From assembly GCA_964591275.1 (NCBI GenBank), contig CAZQAE010000012.1, positions 1 through 64,000 on the forward strand: a stretch of 64,000 nt of DNA, given 5' to 3'. Below, piece by piece: positions 8,988-17,257 of the stretch. How positions within the stretch are numbered: the stretch's first letter is position 1; every line of letters begins with the position of its first letter. Made by a program: the position numbers and the translations under genes. The DNA comes from G963674685 sp964591275. GTDB lineage: Bacteria; Lernaellota; Lernaellaia; JACKCT01. The notes under the pieces are model-generated. The model did no database searches. It saw only the letters and a program-made list of their open reading frames with translations, and was not told the origin of the DNA.

Positions 8988-10280
8988 TTAAAGGTCCTTC
9001 ACAATTTTTGTGATCTGCCTGGGTGTGATCAATTCGGAATCGACTCGGTTAAGGCGGATGACTCTGCAGCGGTCGCCGGCGGAGCGTTCCACTTGCAGCA
9101 CCGCTTGCCCCATATTGAGTTCGGGGACGATGATCGTCTTAACCTGTTCGGACAATGCTCTGATCGCCCGCGTGGGAAAGGGCCACATGGTTTTGAGGCG
9201 AAACATGCCTATTTTCCGCCCGGAGTCTCGCAGGCGGTTAACGGCGGCCTTGGCGCTGCGCGCGGTTATTCCGTAAGCGACGATGGCGATCTCGGCGTCG
9301 TCGAGGAAATACTGCTCCCATTTGACGATCACGTTGAAAGCGCGGTTGATCTTTCTGTGCAGTCGGACGAGTTCATGTTCAATGACGGGTGGATCGCCGG
9401 TGGGAAAGCCGGTTTCGTCGTGAGCCAGGCCGGTGACGTGATAGCGATAACCCTCGCCGAAGTTGGGCATGATGGGAATGTCCGAGCGGGGAGTCTGGTA
9501 GGCCGAGTATTCGCCCGTGTGCCGTCTCGGGCGGCGTCGGCCCTGCACGTTGACCGTCGCGGGCTTTGGCAGAAACAGTCGCTCGCGCATGTGGGCGATG
9601 GCTTCATCGGCCAGCAGGATAACGGGCGTGCGGAATCGCTCGGCGATTCGGAAGGCGGCAATGGTCTCCCAAAACATCTCCTCTACGCTGTCGGGGGTTA
9701 ATACCACGATGGGATGATCGCCGTGCGTTCCCCATCTGGCCTGCATGACGTCGCCCTGGGATGCTTTTGTCGGCACTCCCGTGGAAGGTCCGCCGCGCAT
9801 CACATTGACGATGACGCACGGGATTTCGGCGATGCAGGCGTAGCCGATGTTTTCCTGCTTTAAGGAAAAACCGGGGCCGCTGGTGGCCGTCATAACCTTT
9901 GCTCCGGCGAGGGATGCGCCGAGGATGGCGCCCATGGATGCGATCTCGTCTTCCATCTGTATAAAGTAACCTCCCAACTGCGGAAGGCGCCGGGCCAGAT
10001 GCTCGGCGATCTCAGAGGAGGGCGTAATGGGGTATCCGGCGAAAAATCGGCATCCGGCATAGAGCGCCGCTTCTGCCACAGCCTCGTTGCCGCTCATCAG
10101 CCGCAGTCCTGATTTGAACGCCGCCTTGGGAAAGGTCGGATTGACGATTGTGGCGACTTTTTCGTCGGCAAGCTTTTCCTGCTGATTATTGCTGTTTTCA
10201 TTGCCGTTGCCGTTTCCATTGCCGTTTCCATTGCCGTTTCCATTGCCGTTGAGTTTGCCGTTGCCATTGTGGTTCTTCAT
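8988..10280 (-). CDS. korA: 2-oxoacid:ferredoxin oxidoreductase, alpha subunit
   Basis: The 430-residue product is the pyrimidine-binding alpha chain. SGNEAVAEAAL and AGYPITPSSEI are the family signatures, and GLAHDETGFPT resembles 2-oxoglutarate-type enzymes. The start at 10280 overlaps the stop of the ferredoxin gene (ATGA) and has GGGGAG upstream. Residues 1-30 are an odd low-complexity Asn-Gly leader encoded by 12-base tandem repeats. This leader is not part of the usual fold and is presumably a flexible extension. Confidence 0.92.
   Translation of the reverse strand: MKNHNGNGKLNGNGNGNGNGNGNGNGNENSNNQQEKLADEKVATIVNPTFPKAAFKSGLRLMSGNEAVAEAALYAGCRFFAGYPITPSSEIAEHLARRLPQLGGYFIQMEDEIASMGAILGASLAGAKVMTATSGPGFSLKQENIGYACIAEIPCVIVNVMRGGPSTGVPTKASQGDVMQARWGTHGDHPIVVLTPDSVEEMFWETIAAFRIAERFRTPVILLADEAIAHMRERLFLPKPATVNVQGRRRPRRHTGEYSAYQTPRSDIPIMPNFGEGYRYHVTGLAHDETGFPTGDPPVIEHELVRLHRKINRAFNVIVKWEQYFLDDAEIAIVAYGITARSAKAAVNRLRDSGRKIGMFRLKTMWPFPTRAIRALSEQVKTIIVPELNMGQAVLQVERSAGDRCRVIRLNRVDSELITPRQITKIVKDL
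10193..10270 (-). repeat. 12-bp coding minisatellite (Asn-Gly repeats) in korA
   Basis: On the plus strand the unit CCGTTTCCATTG repeats about four times in register, with diverged flanking copies. It encodes (Asn-Gly)n at the N-terminus of korA. Multiples of 12 keep the frame, so copy-number change would alter only leader length. Confidence 0.75.
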
Positions 10281-10561
10281 TCTTCGATCTCCCCTATCCA
10301 AATCGCGAAATCCGGGCAAAGCAATTCGCACAACGCGCAGCCTGTGCAGCTTTCGGCATCGACTACCACAACCTTGCTTTTTTCCAGGGCGAGGCAGTTT
10401 TTCGGGCAGGCATGAACGCAGATGTTGCAACCTTTGCAAAACTCCACGCGGATATGAATCTCGGGCGGCAACTTGGCTTTCTTCGGCTTCGAATCGCCCG
10501 AATCGGGATTGCCGGCGGGTTTGCCGGCCGCCGCTTTTTTCACTGCTTGTTCTTCACTCAT
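10277..10561 (-). CDS. korD: 2x[4Fe-4S] ferredoxin subunit of the 2-oxoacid oxidoreductase
   Basis: The 94-residue product has two cluster-binding motifs, CKGCNICVHACP near residue 42 and CTGCALCELLCP near residue 72. Each is Cx2Cx2Cx3C followed by Pro, typical of the delta chain of 2-oxoacid oxidoreductases, which wires electrons from the TPP site to external ferredoxin. The first 33 residues are a Lys/Ala-rich tail outside the fold. It is first in the operon; its stop overlaps the korA start. The promoter-like pair at 10781-10808 would drive it with a leader of about 210 bases. Confidence 0.92.
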   Translation of the reverse strand: MSEEQAVKKAAAGKPAGNPDSGDSKPKKAKLPPEIHIRVEFCKGCNICVHACPKNCLALEKSKVVVVDAESCTGCALCELLCPDFAIWIGEIEE

Positions 10562-10780
10562 GTAATGGGTCCTTGTGAAATGGAAAACAAATGAAAAATC
10601 GAAGCGCCTTTACTTCATAATGTGTTTCGGAATTGGCGAAATTTGTTGGGGAACGGAAACATTCTCGCGAACACGAGCGTCGCTCACGTAATCCGGTCAA
10701 CGGCTTGTGGGAAGCAATCATGCTTTTTGCCGCCGGTAGCATTTGTTGGTGGCCCGATACTCCGACCCCTTCGCGCACGA

Positions 10781-10808
10781 ATTATAGGCCCTGTTTTTGA
10801 ATTGGCAA
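10781..10808 (-). promoter_or_regulatory. Candidate sigma-70 promoter of the kor operon
   Basis: Read on the minus strand, TTGCCA (10803-10808) and a consensus TATAAT (10781-10786) are 16 bases apart. This lies in the gap between mutS2 and korD. The resulting leader is long, and I see no recognisable riboswitch in it. Confidence 0.55.
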
Positions 10809-10883
10809 CCCGGATAAAACCGGTACAAAAAATAAAAGCGGGTCATATTGTCGCAACCTCTAAAAATACTATTGGCATTTCAA

Positions 10884-13301
10884 TTAATTATCTGAATCAA
10901 AAATCATTTCCACGACCGTGGCGCCGTCGCCGCCTTCGCCTCGCTCACCGGGCCGAAAGGATATTTCCCAAGGTGTTTCGGCGAGCTGTTTGCGCACTTC
11001 CTTTTTCAAAACGCCCGTGCCGTGGCCGTGGATGATGAAAACCTTTTCCCAGCGTTTGCGAAAGCTCATGTCGAGAAAGTCGCGAACCTGGTCCAAAGCG
11101 TCGTCGGCTCGTTGGCCGCGCAGGTCAAGGCTTCTGGCCGACAAACCAGTGGATTCGGTCGCCTCGTGGCTTTCTTGAAATTCGATTTTTGCCACGAATT
11201 TTTTTGCCGGTCTATCGCGCCGCACAAAGACATCCGCGCTGTCCATGGTCACGCGCATGCCTCCGACGATGACAATCACCTGCCCCTTGTCATTGGGGCC
11301 TGTCTCCAGCGCGGCATCGCTTTTCATGGAGCTTATGTATACGGAGGCGCCCTTTTTCATCCGCGACCAGTCGCGAATCGGGGCGAGGGGAGGCCCGGTT
11401 TTTTTCTTTTCCGGCTCGGGCGTCGTACTTTTTACCTCTTCGACCACCCTGGCAATTGCCTCCCTGGTCACAATGGATTTCTTTTTGGACGGTCTTAATT
11501 TGACGGAGGCCACCGCCGTTTGGATTTCCTGGCGCGCCGCGTGATATTCGGCCTGAACCTTGACCATTTCCTTTTGCGCCACGCGTTCCTTGCGCCGCTC
11601 CAGATCGCGAACGATGTCCCGCTGTTTTTCCACCAGAGCCTGCGCTTCTCGTTTGGCCTCCTGCGCTTCACGCAGGCGAGCCGAAAGTTCCTGGTGCGTT
11701 TGATCGAGGCGATCCATCACTTCGTCAAGCTCTGAGCCAACGCCCTCGTAAAGCTCACGCGCCCGCTCAATAATTGACGAATCCAGTCCCATGCGCATTG
11801 CCACGTCAAAGGCTCCCGAACGCCCCGCAATGCCGATGCGTAGGCGATACGTTGGAAGCATCTTCTCGCGGTCGAACTCCATGGAGGCATTCAAAAATCC
11901 CTGCCGGTTTGCCGCCATAGCCGCCAGTTCGGAAAAATGCGTGGTGACCAGAGTCCGCGCTTTCATGGCGGACATGCGTTCCAGAAATGCCGTGGAAAGA
12001 GCGATGCCCTGCCTGGGGTCGGTGCCTGAGCCGATTTCGTCCAGCAGGACCAGGCAACGCCCGTCGAGGTTTTCCATGATTCGCTTCAGAGCCGCGATGC
12101 GCGCCGCGAAGCTGGAAAGCCCCAGCTCAATGGACTGCGCGTCGCCGATCTCGGCGAATATACGATGGAAAAAAGCGACGACGGAATCCGGTCCGACCGG
12201 CGGGTGAAGTCCTGCCCGCGCCATGAGCGCGCAAAGTCCCACCGATTTGAGCAGGACCGTCTTGCCGCCGGCGTTCGGACCGGTGATCAAAAGGCACGAC
12301 ACCTCTGGATCGATCTGCACCGTATTGGGAATCACATCAATATCCTGCTGCGCCAACAAGGGATGGCGCAGGTCTTTGAGCAGCATTGCGCCGGTCTCAT
12401 TGATTTCGGGTTCATGCGCGCCCAGGAAATCCGCGTAGCGGGCTCTGGCCAGCGCCAAGTCCACTTCCACCAGGGCCGCCACCGTGCGGCGCAACGCCGG
12501 ACCGATCTTCGTGACGCGCAGGGAAAAGCCGGCGAGGATGCGATGGATCTCACGATCGATTTCCAGTTCCGTGGCACGCAGTACGTTGTTGAGCTGCGTG
12601 ATCTCCTTGGGCTCAATGTATAGCGACTGGCTGGTGGCGGAGATGTCATGAACGATGCCGTCCACCTTGCTCTGCTTTTCGATGCGAACCAGGAGAACGT
12701 AACGACCATTACGCATCGTGAAAAAATCGTCTTGCAGATACTCGGCCAGTTCCGGCTTGCCGGTCATGGTTTTCATGGTTTCGTAAATGCGACTGTGCGC
12801 CTTCTTATAGCGCCGACGCAATTCGGCCAGCTTGGGTGAAGCCGAATCGTTGACGGCGCCGTCCGGGTCGATGGCGGATTTGATCGACCTTTCCAGGCCT
12901 TCGTCTTCGTGCATACGCGCGGTGGGCTGCGCCAGAACGGGATAATCTTCCCATCGCGACATCAAAATCAATCTGGTTTTGCGGGAAGCCGTGAGCACAG
13001 CCGCCACGCGCAGCAGTTCTTCAGGCGACAGGACGGCCTGCATCGCGGCGCGCGCAAGCTCGGCTTTCAAATCAACGACATCCAAAAGCGCCGGTTCGTC
13101 GCCCTCGATGATTAAGCGGCGTGCTTCGGAAGTTTGTTGTAAAGCCTTGCGCGCGGCATCGGCGCTTTCGTGAAAGGCAAGTTTACGGGCCGCTTCGATT
13201 CCCACTTCGCTGGACGCAAATTCGGACAGCTTTTCCAGCACCTTCGACCATTCCAGCTTCGAAGCTGCCACATCCAGTATTTGTGTCTCTTGATTCATCA
13301 T
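10884..13301 (-). CDS. mutS2: Endonuclease MutS2 with C-terminal Smr domain
   Basis: The 805-residue product is full length for MutS2. These proteins act on branched recombination intermediates and, in some bacteria, on collided ribosomes. The order is: N-terminal core and lever helices, ATPase domain with Walker A GPNAGGKT near residue 340 and LLDEIGSGTDPRQG as Walker B, a long coiled coil near 520-600, and a Smr nuclease domain near 715-800 with LDLRG and HGHGTGVLKKEV. GGAGTG sits 6 bases before the first ATG. It precedes the kor operon on the same strand, but the 320-base gap with its own promoter suggests separate transcription. Confidence 0.95.
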   Translation of the reverse strand: MMNQETQILDVAASKLEWSKVLEKLSEFASSEVGIEAARKLAFHESADAARKALQQTSEARRLIIEGDEPALLDVVDLKAELARAAMQAVLSPEELLRVAAVLTASRKTRLILMSRWEDYPVLAQPTARMHEDEGLERSIKSAIDPDGAVNDSASPKLAELRRRYKKAHSRIYETMKTMTGKPELAEYLQDDFFTMRNGRYVLLVRIEKQSKVDGIVHDISATSQSLYIEPKEITQLNNVLRATELEIDREIHRILAGFSLRVTKIGPALRRTVAALVEVDLALARARYADFLGAHEPEINETGAMLLKDLRHPLLAQQDIDVIPNTVQIDPEVSCLLITGPNAGGKTVLLKSVGLCALMARAGLHPPVGPDSVVAFFHRIFAEIGDAQSIELGLSSFAARIAALKRIMENLDGRCLVLLDEIGSGTDPRQGIALSTAFLERMSAMKARTLVTTHFSELAAMAANRQGFLNASMEFDREKMLPTYRLRIGIAGRSGAFDVAMRMGLDSSIIERARELYEGVGSELDEVMDRLDQTHQELSARLREAQEAKREAQALVEKQRDIVRDLERRKERVAQKEMVKVQAEYHAARQEIQTAVASVKLRPSKKKSIVTREAIARVVEEVKSTTPEPEKKKTGPPLAPIRDWSRMKKGASVYISSMKSDAALETGPNDKGQVIVIVGGMRVTMDSADVFVRRDRPAKKFVAKIEFQESHEATESTGLSARSLDLRGQRADDALDQVRDFLDMSFRKRWEKVFIIHGHGTGVLKKEVRKQLAETPWEISFRPGERGEGGDGATVVEMIFDSDN

Positions 13302-13456
13302 TTTTCACTCCATCGGCGGGCAAGAATATTCCCCGCGCGACGATTGTCAAGAGCTGTTTTTCACAAAATATTCAGAGGCTTGGATGACAGGGGAACTGAC
13401 CGGCTCCCAATGCTTGTCCACCAGCGATTGTGCTTTTAGCAAAATCACACCGCTCC

Positions 13457-13480
13457 GAGATATTTGGGGTCGTCCAGTCC
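13457..13480 (+). repeat. Single ATATTTGGGG element end
   Basis: GAGATATTTGGGGTCGTCC matches the left end of the elements at 4691 and 13681. No inverted partner is obvious before the next repeats, so this looks like a truncated copy. Confidence 0.45.
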
Positions 13481-13501
13481 CAAAAACTGCCTGCCTAAGA
13501 A

Positions 13502-13608
13502 TGTAGGAGCGGTTTCCAAACGCAATTGTGGCACAGTCGTCCTCGGCTATGAATGTAGGAGAGGCATTCCTGCCTCGACCAAACAGTCATGACAAGAATG
13601 TCGTTCCC
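13502..13608 (+). repeat. REP-like palindromic units
   Basis: TGTAGGAGCGGTTTCC at 13502 and TGTAGGAGAGGCATTCC...GCCTCGACC at 13554 are diverged direct copies. GACAAGAATGTCGTTCC at 13591-13607 is the opposite-facing half. The same family occurs at 3841, 21573, 21634 and 52950-53047. Confidence 0.65.
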
Positions 13609-13680
13609 GCAACGCCCCCCCCCCAACTGGTCTGCGTGCGTGCGTAAACTGATGAAGAATGCCAAAAAAATGGCGACACA

Positions 13681-13796
13681 ATATTTGGGGACGTCCATTA
13701 GTTTGGTTATTTGCTGAGCGAAAGTTTTTGGGTTTTGCCGATGGAGTTTCATAAGCGGACAATTAGTGGAATTGAATGTCCCCAAATATCTCGGCG
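13681..13796. repeat. MITE-like element with inverted ATATTTGGGGAC ends
   Basis: The left end is ATATTTGGGGACGTCCA and the right end TGTCCCCAAATATC, its inverse, about 115 bases apart. The inside encodes nothing recognisable. The pair resembles the element at 4691-4798 in size and ends, suggesting a mobile or formerly mobile non-autonomous family. Confidence 0.6.
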
Positions 13797-13875
13797 TTTT
13801 AAAAACCCGTGACAGCGGGGTTGCCTGAAAAAGCATCGCAGTTATCAATTCCACGCCGCAAGCAGGTCTATCACA

Positions 13876-14877
13876 TCACCAGCAAATCAGAATATCTTTT
13901 CCTTCGCAGAATCCAAGGCTCTGAGCCGTATCTCGTATTTCCTCCCGGGCGCCGCGTGAGCCGACGTAGGCGAGCATGAGCCAGGGGGCGGGGCGGGGGA
14001 TTTGCTCCGGGCGGATGACCGGGCGGCCATGGATTATTTTACCGATTTTGCGTGGATCGATGTCCACGTAACACACAATGTCGATGCCCTCCGTCACAAG
14101 ATGCTCGGCGCGCTTGCGCGTGGTGCGTCCAGCGCCCCAGACGCACACTTCCTTTTTATCCGCCAGCGGCCCCCGCGCCAGGTGATGCGCTTTGCACCTC
14201 GCAAAAGCGTCGGCGTCGTATCGCGGATCGACGCGGGACAGCCGCTTTGGCAAATCCCGCCATCCGAGCAGAATCTCCGGGACCTTGGCAAAACGTACGC
14301 CGGCGCGGTGCATGCTCAAAATCAGATCGTAATCCTCGGGCCAGCCCATCTCGCGGTAGCCTCCGGCCTTTTCGTAAACCTCGCGCCGCATCATCCACGT
14401 TGGATGCGCCAGCGGGCATTCCGCCCAAATGTCGCGGGCAATATCTTCCGGCTCAGTCAGCGTGTTTTGCCACTGGATATAATGCGCCCATCCCCCGGCG
14501 AAGCTTTTTTTGTCCAGCGGGCCGACCTGGCAGGACGCCAGACCGATTTCCGGCCTTTGCGTTAAAAGCGCCAGTTGTGTTTTCAGGCGATGCGGCGGGC
14601 AGGCGTCGTCGGCGTCCATGCGCGCGATGATCTCGCCGCGCGCCGTTTCGATTCCCGCCCGTAGCGTCGCGACAATGCCCCCATGCTCTCGGCGCACGGC
14701 GCGCACGCGCGCGTCTCGCTTCGCGTATGCATCGATAATGCTCCACGATCCGTCAGAGCTTCCGTCATCCACCGCGATGATCTCGAAATCGACATCTATC
14801 TGCGTGATGAGGTCGTCCAGTGCGCGGTGAAGCGTGGACTCGGCGTTGAATACAGGCAGGATGACGGAGATCAGCAT
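13876..14877 (-). CDS. Family 2 glycosyltransferase with extra C-terminal Rossmann-like domain
   Basis: The 333-residue product begins with a GT-A fold: ISVILPVFNAE, AVDDGSSDGS for UDP-sugar binding, and ARMDADD near residue 88 as the metal-binding DxD. Residues from about 240 form a second domain opening with VCVWGAGRTTRKRAE, a nucleotide-binding-like strand and loop, then YVDIDPRKIG. The first part is expected to transfer a sugar to a surface polysaccharide or lipid; the second may bind a nucleotide or be regulatory. It starts 3 bases after the upstream cytidylyltransferase gene, so the two form an operon. Confidence 0.85.
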   Translation of the reverse strand: MLISVILPVFNAESTLHRALDDLITQIDVDFEIIAVDDGSSDGSWSIIDAYAKRDARVRAVRREHGGIVATLRAGIETARGEIIARMDADDACPPHRLKTQLALLTQRPEIGLASCQVGPLDKKSFAGGWAHYIQWQNTLTEPEDIARDIWAECPLAHPTWMMRREVYEKAGGYREMGWPEDYDLILSMHRAGVRFAKVPEILLGWRDLPKRLSRVDPRYDADAFARCKAHHLARGPLADKKEVCVWGAGRTTRKRAEHLVTEGIDIVCYVDIDPRKIGKIIHGRPVIRPEQIPRPAPWLMLAYVGSRGAREEIRDTAQSLGFCEGKDILICW

Positions 14878-14880
14878 CGT

Positions 14881-15972
14881 TTATTCGTCGCGTGCTTTCA
14901 GGAGCTTTTCCGGACTGTCGTTTTGCATGGCGACTCTCCATCCCAACTTTTGCATGGCGACTCGCAACTTCTGATCCTTTTCATTTTTGAACAGAACGAG
15001 ATTTGCCTTCCAGGATTTCAGGATGCGGTCTATTTCTTTGGCGGGGTTATTGCTCTTGAGAAGCCTGGCGCGATAACCTATCGCACGCAGTCCTCTCATT
15101 TCATCCGCCGGCAGATCGCCGATGAAACCGATTCCGCAATGCCAGTTTTCGTTGAGAACGCGGGCGAGATGGGTGGCGTCGCCGGTCTTTTCGCCGGACG
15201 CGATGTAAAAAATCACATGAAAGTTTTTCGCCGCGGTGTCCTTTTGTTTCACATGCGCGTTGATTTTTTTTACTTCTGGACGTTCGCGGAGAAATTCGAC
15301 CAGTTCATGCGTGGTGAATACTTCGCCGGGTTTATATAGGCCCTCATACACAGCCCGCGCAAAACGCAGATCGGCCTGATTGTCCACGGAGAGCCGAAAT
15401 TCGCCGCGCACGCTTTCTGTCGGCTTCGGATGAACAAGCTTAAATTCATGGGCATGATTGCGGATGTATCGCGTGACGTGTTCCCGGTCCGGCCCCTCGT
15501 CGCCAAGCTGCCGCGATTTTTGCAAGGCTTTAAGCGTAACGGCTTCCATACCCTCATAGGCTGCGGGCGTCGCCGGGTCAGGCTCCGCGTAATCGCCATT
15601 ATCTTTCAGCATTTCTTTTACGAGTCGGTCGATCATGCCCGGATCGATAAATGGAGAGTCGCCGCAGATGCGGACAATGACATCGAGATGGAATTCGTCC
15701 GCCGCGCCAAGAAAGCGGCTTTGCACATCGTCTTCGCTTCCCGCGAAGGATTGAACGTCCTCGCCCTGGGCATACGCAAGAATTTCTCGGTCGATCTGAC
15801 GCGTTGACGTGGCGATGATGATTTCATCCAGGATTTCGCAGCGGCGCAATCTGTCGATAATATGCCAAAGGACCGGCTTGCCCGCGATGCCTGCAAAGAC
15901 TTTGCGCGGAAAGCGTGAAGAGCCGTTTCTGGCTTGCACAATGGCTCCGGCTCGTATGGGGGTTTTCGACAT
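14881..15972 (-). CDS. SpsF-like cytidylyltransferase with PseG-like C-terminal part
   Basis: Of 363 residues, 1-240 are a nucleotidylyltransferase of the SpsF/CMP-sugar-synthase class: GAIVQARNGSSRFPRKVF as the CTP-binding start, GKPVLWHIIDRL, and RICGDSPFID for metal binding. These enzymes activate acidic sugars for surface glycans. Residues from about 250 (VIFYIASGEKTGDATHLARVL, FIGDLPADEMRGLRAIGY) recall the N-terminal half of PseG-type nucleotide-sugar hydrolases. That link is by pattern only, and the usual GHVMR motif is not exact. It is co-transcribed with the glycosyltransferase. A weak minus-strand TATAAT at 16004-16009 lies about 32 bases before the start. Confidence 0.78.
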   Translation of the reverse strand: MSKTPIRAGAIVQARNGSSRFPRKVFAGIAGKPVLWHIIDRLRRCEILDEIIIATSTRQIDREILAYAQGEDVQSFAGSEDDVQSRFLGAADEFHLDVIVRICGDSPFIDPGMIDRLVKEMLKDNGDYAEPDPATPAAYEGMEAVTLKALQKSRQLGDEGPDREHVTRYIRNHAHEFKLVHPKPTESVRGEFRLSVDNQADLRFARAVYEGLYKPGEVFTTHELVEFLRERPEVKKINAHVKQKDTAAKNFHVIFYIASGEKTGDATHLARVLNENWHCGIGFIGDLPADEMRGLRAIGYRARLLKSNNPAKEIDRILKSWKANLVLFKNEKDQKLRVAMQKLGWRVAMQNDSPEKLLKARDE

Positions 15973-16368
15973 AAAGCAATCCCGTGTAATGATCCCTTAG
16001 CGCATTATATACGCCATGATACGCTTTTATAAAAACCTTTCAGCGATGACGACGGAGAGGATAGCCGGCCTGATAGCGCTAAAGTTGCCTGAAAATCAAA
16101 GCTTTTTTATGCGAATCATCATTCGCACCGCATTGGTCAGAGCGTAAACGGATTCGCGTGAAATGGCCAATCATCGGGAAATTTCAGCATTTAATGTTGC
16201 AAATTCACGAATTAGGCGTTGGCACGGAATCTGCTTTTAACCATGACGGACTATTTCGGGTCTTTAGACTGTTGCGGTCGAATGACCTAACTTGTTATTT
16301 CGCTAAAGGCGTCATAAACTGCTGCGATTTTTCAACCTGGGAAAATCTCAGAGCGCTTCGAGGAACCC
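15973..16368. other. Divergent intergenic region before the T2SS operon
   Basis: These 396 AT-rich bases lie between divergent operons. A TATAAT-like hexamer (minus, 16004-16009) may serve the cytidylyltransferase gene. I find no convincing consensus promoter for gspC and no repeat. Confidence 0.4.
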
Positions 16369-17226
16369 ATGTTCTTTTTGGACGTCGTAAAAAAATATCT
16401 TTGGATGATCAAGCTGGTTTTTGTCGCCGTTTTCGCCATTGAACTGGCCTTGCTGGTCAACACGAGAATCGAGGCGAAAGTCGGCGCGGCGCCGATCATC
16501 GACTTGAGCGAGGTGACCCTGAGCGTGGCCGGCGGCTATATTTCGATCTCTGAATATGAGCAAATCCTGAAAAAGAACATTTTTAACTCGGCATACGTCT
16601 ATAAGCCACGGGTTGCGAGCGGTATGAATCTGAAGGTGAACGAAGATTACGATCTTATCGGTACCGTGGCCTGGCGACAGCCATATTCCCTCGCGATAAT
16701 CCAGGCAAAGCGAGCCAACAAGGTCGACGTCTATCGCGTTGGCGACCTAATTCAGGATGAGGCCGAAGTGACGCTCATTGAGCCTCGGCGCGTTACTTTA
16801 TTGCGTGGCAGTAAGATCGAGATTCTGGAAATGCCCTATGAACGCATCGAGCTTGCCTCGCGGTCCAATCTTGAGGCTGGCGAAGGCGGCATCGCCAAGT
16901 CGGGCGACGACCATTTTGTCGTGGATAAAAGCGTCATCGATACGGCTTTTTCCAATTGGGGTCAGATGATGCGGGGAGCACGCATCATGCCTCATTTCGA
17001 CAAGGGGAAAATCACCGGATTCAAGGTCTCCCGGATCAGGGCGGACAGCCTGTATAAGAAAATCGGTCTTGTAAATGGCGACATTCTTCACAGAATCAAT
17101 GGACTGGAATTTAAAGGGCCCGAAGACGCCTTTAAAATGATGTCTGAACTCAAGGAATCAAAAAACGTTTCACTGGACATTTCCCGAAAAAGCGCCAGGA
17201 AAACATTGACCTATTCGATTCGATAA
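16369..17226 (+). CDS. gspC: Type II secretion protein GspC
   Basis: The 285-residue product links the inner-membrane platform to the secretin. One membrane segment lies near residues 13-33 (IKLVFVAVFAIELALLV). A periplasmic homology region follows, with KKNIFNSAY and DLIGTVAWRQPYSLAII typical of the GspC HR domain, which binds GspD. The C-terminal 65 residues form a PDZ-like domain (FKVSRIRADSLYKKIGL, DILHRING). AGGA lies 5 bases upstream of the ATG. It is the first gene of the T2SS operon, 31 bases before gspD. Confidence 0.88.
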   Translation: MFFLDVVKKYLWMIKLVFVAVFAIELALLVNTRIEAKVGAAPIIDLSEVTLSVAGGYISISEYEQILKKNIFNSAYVYKPRVASGMNLKVNEDYDLIGTVAWRQPYSLAIIQAKRANKVDVYRVGDLIQDEAEVTLIEPRRVTLLRGSKIEILEMPYERIELASRSNLEAGEGGIAKSGDDHFVVDKSVIDTAFSNWGQMMRGARIMPHFDKGKITGFKVSRIRADSLYKKIGLVNGDILHRINGLEFKGPEDAFKMMSELKESKNVSLDISRKSARKTLTYSIR

Positions 17227-17257
17227 GGGAAACACGATCCAAACGGGATATTTCGAT

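Larger units (their letters stand above)
13302..13875. other. Repeat-rich gap without genes
   Basis: These 574 bases hold pieces of two repeat families, listed separately: ATATTTGGGG ends at 13457 and 13681-13796, and REP-like units at 13502-13608. No open frame here has a plausible start or product. Confidence 0.6.

Noticed and set aside
7902..9701. A 599-codon open frame on the plus strand
   Set aside because: It lies wholly antisense to the kor alpha and beta genes, which have clear motifs. Its translation is low-information and matches no family.
10562..10780. A riboswitch in the long kor leader
   Set aside because: The length invites one, but I found no conserved core of TPP, cobalamin or other classes in it.
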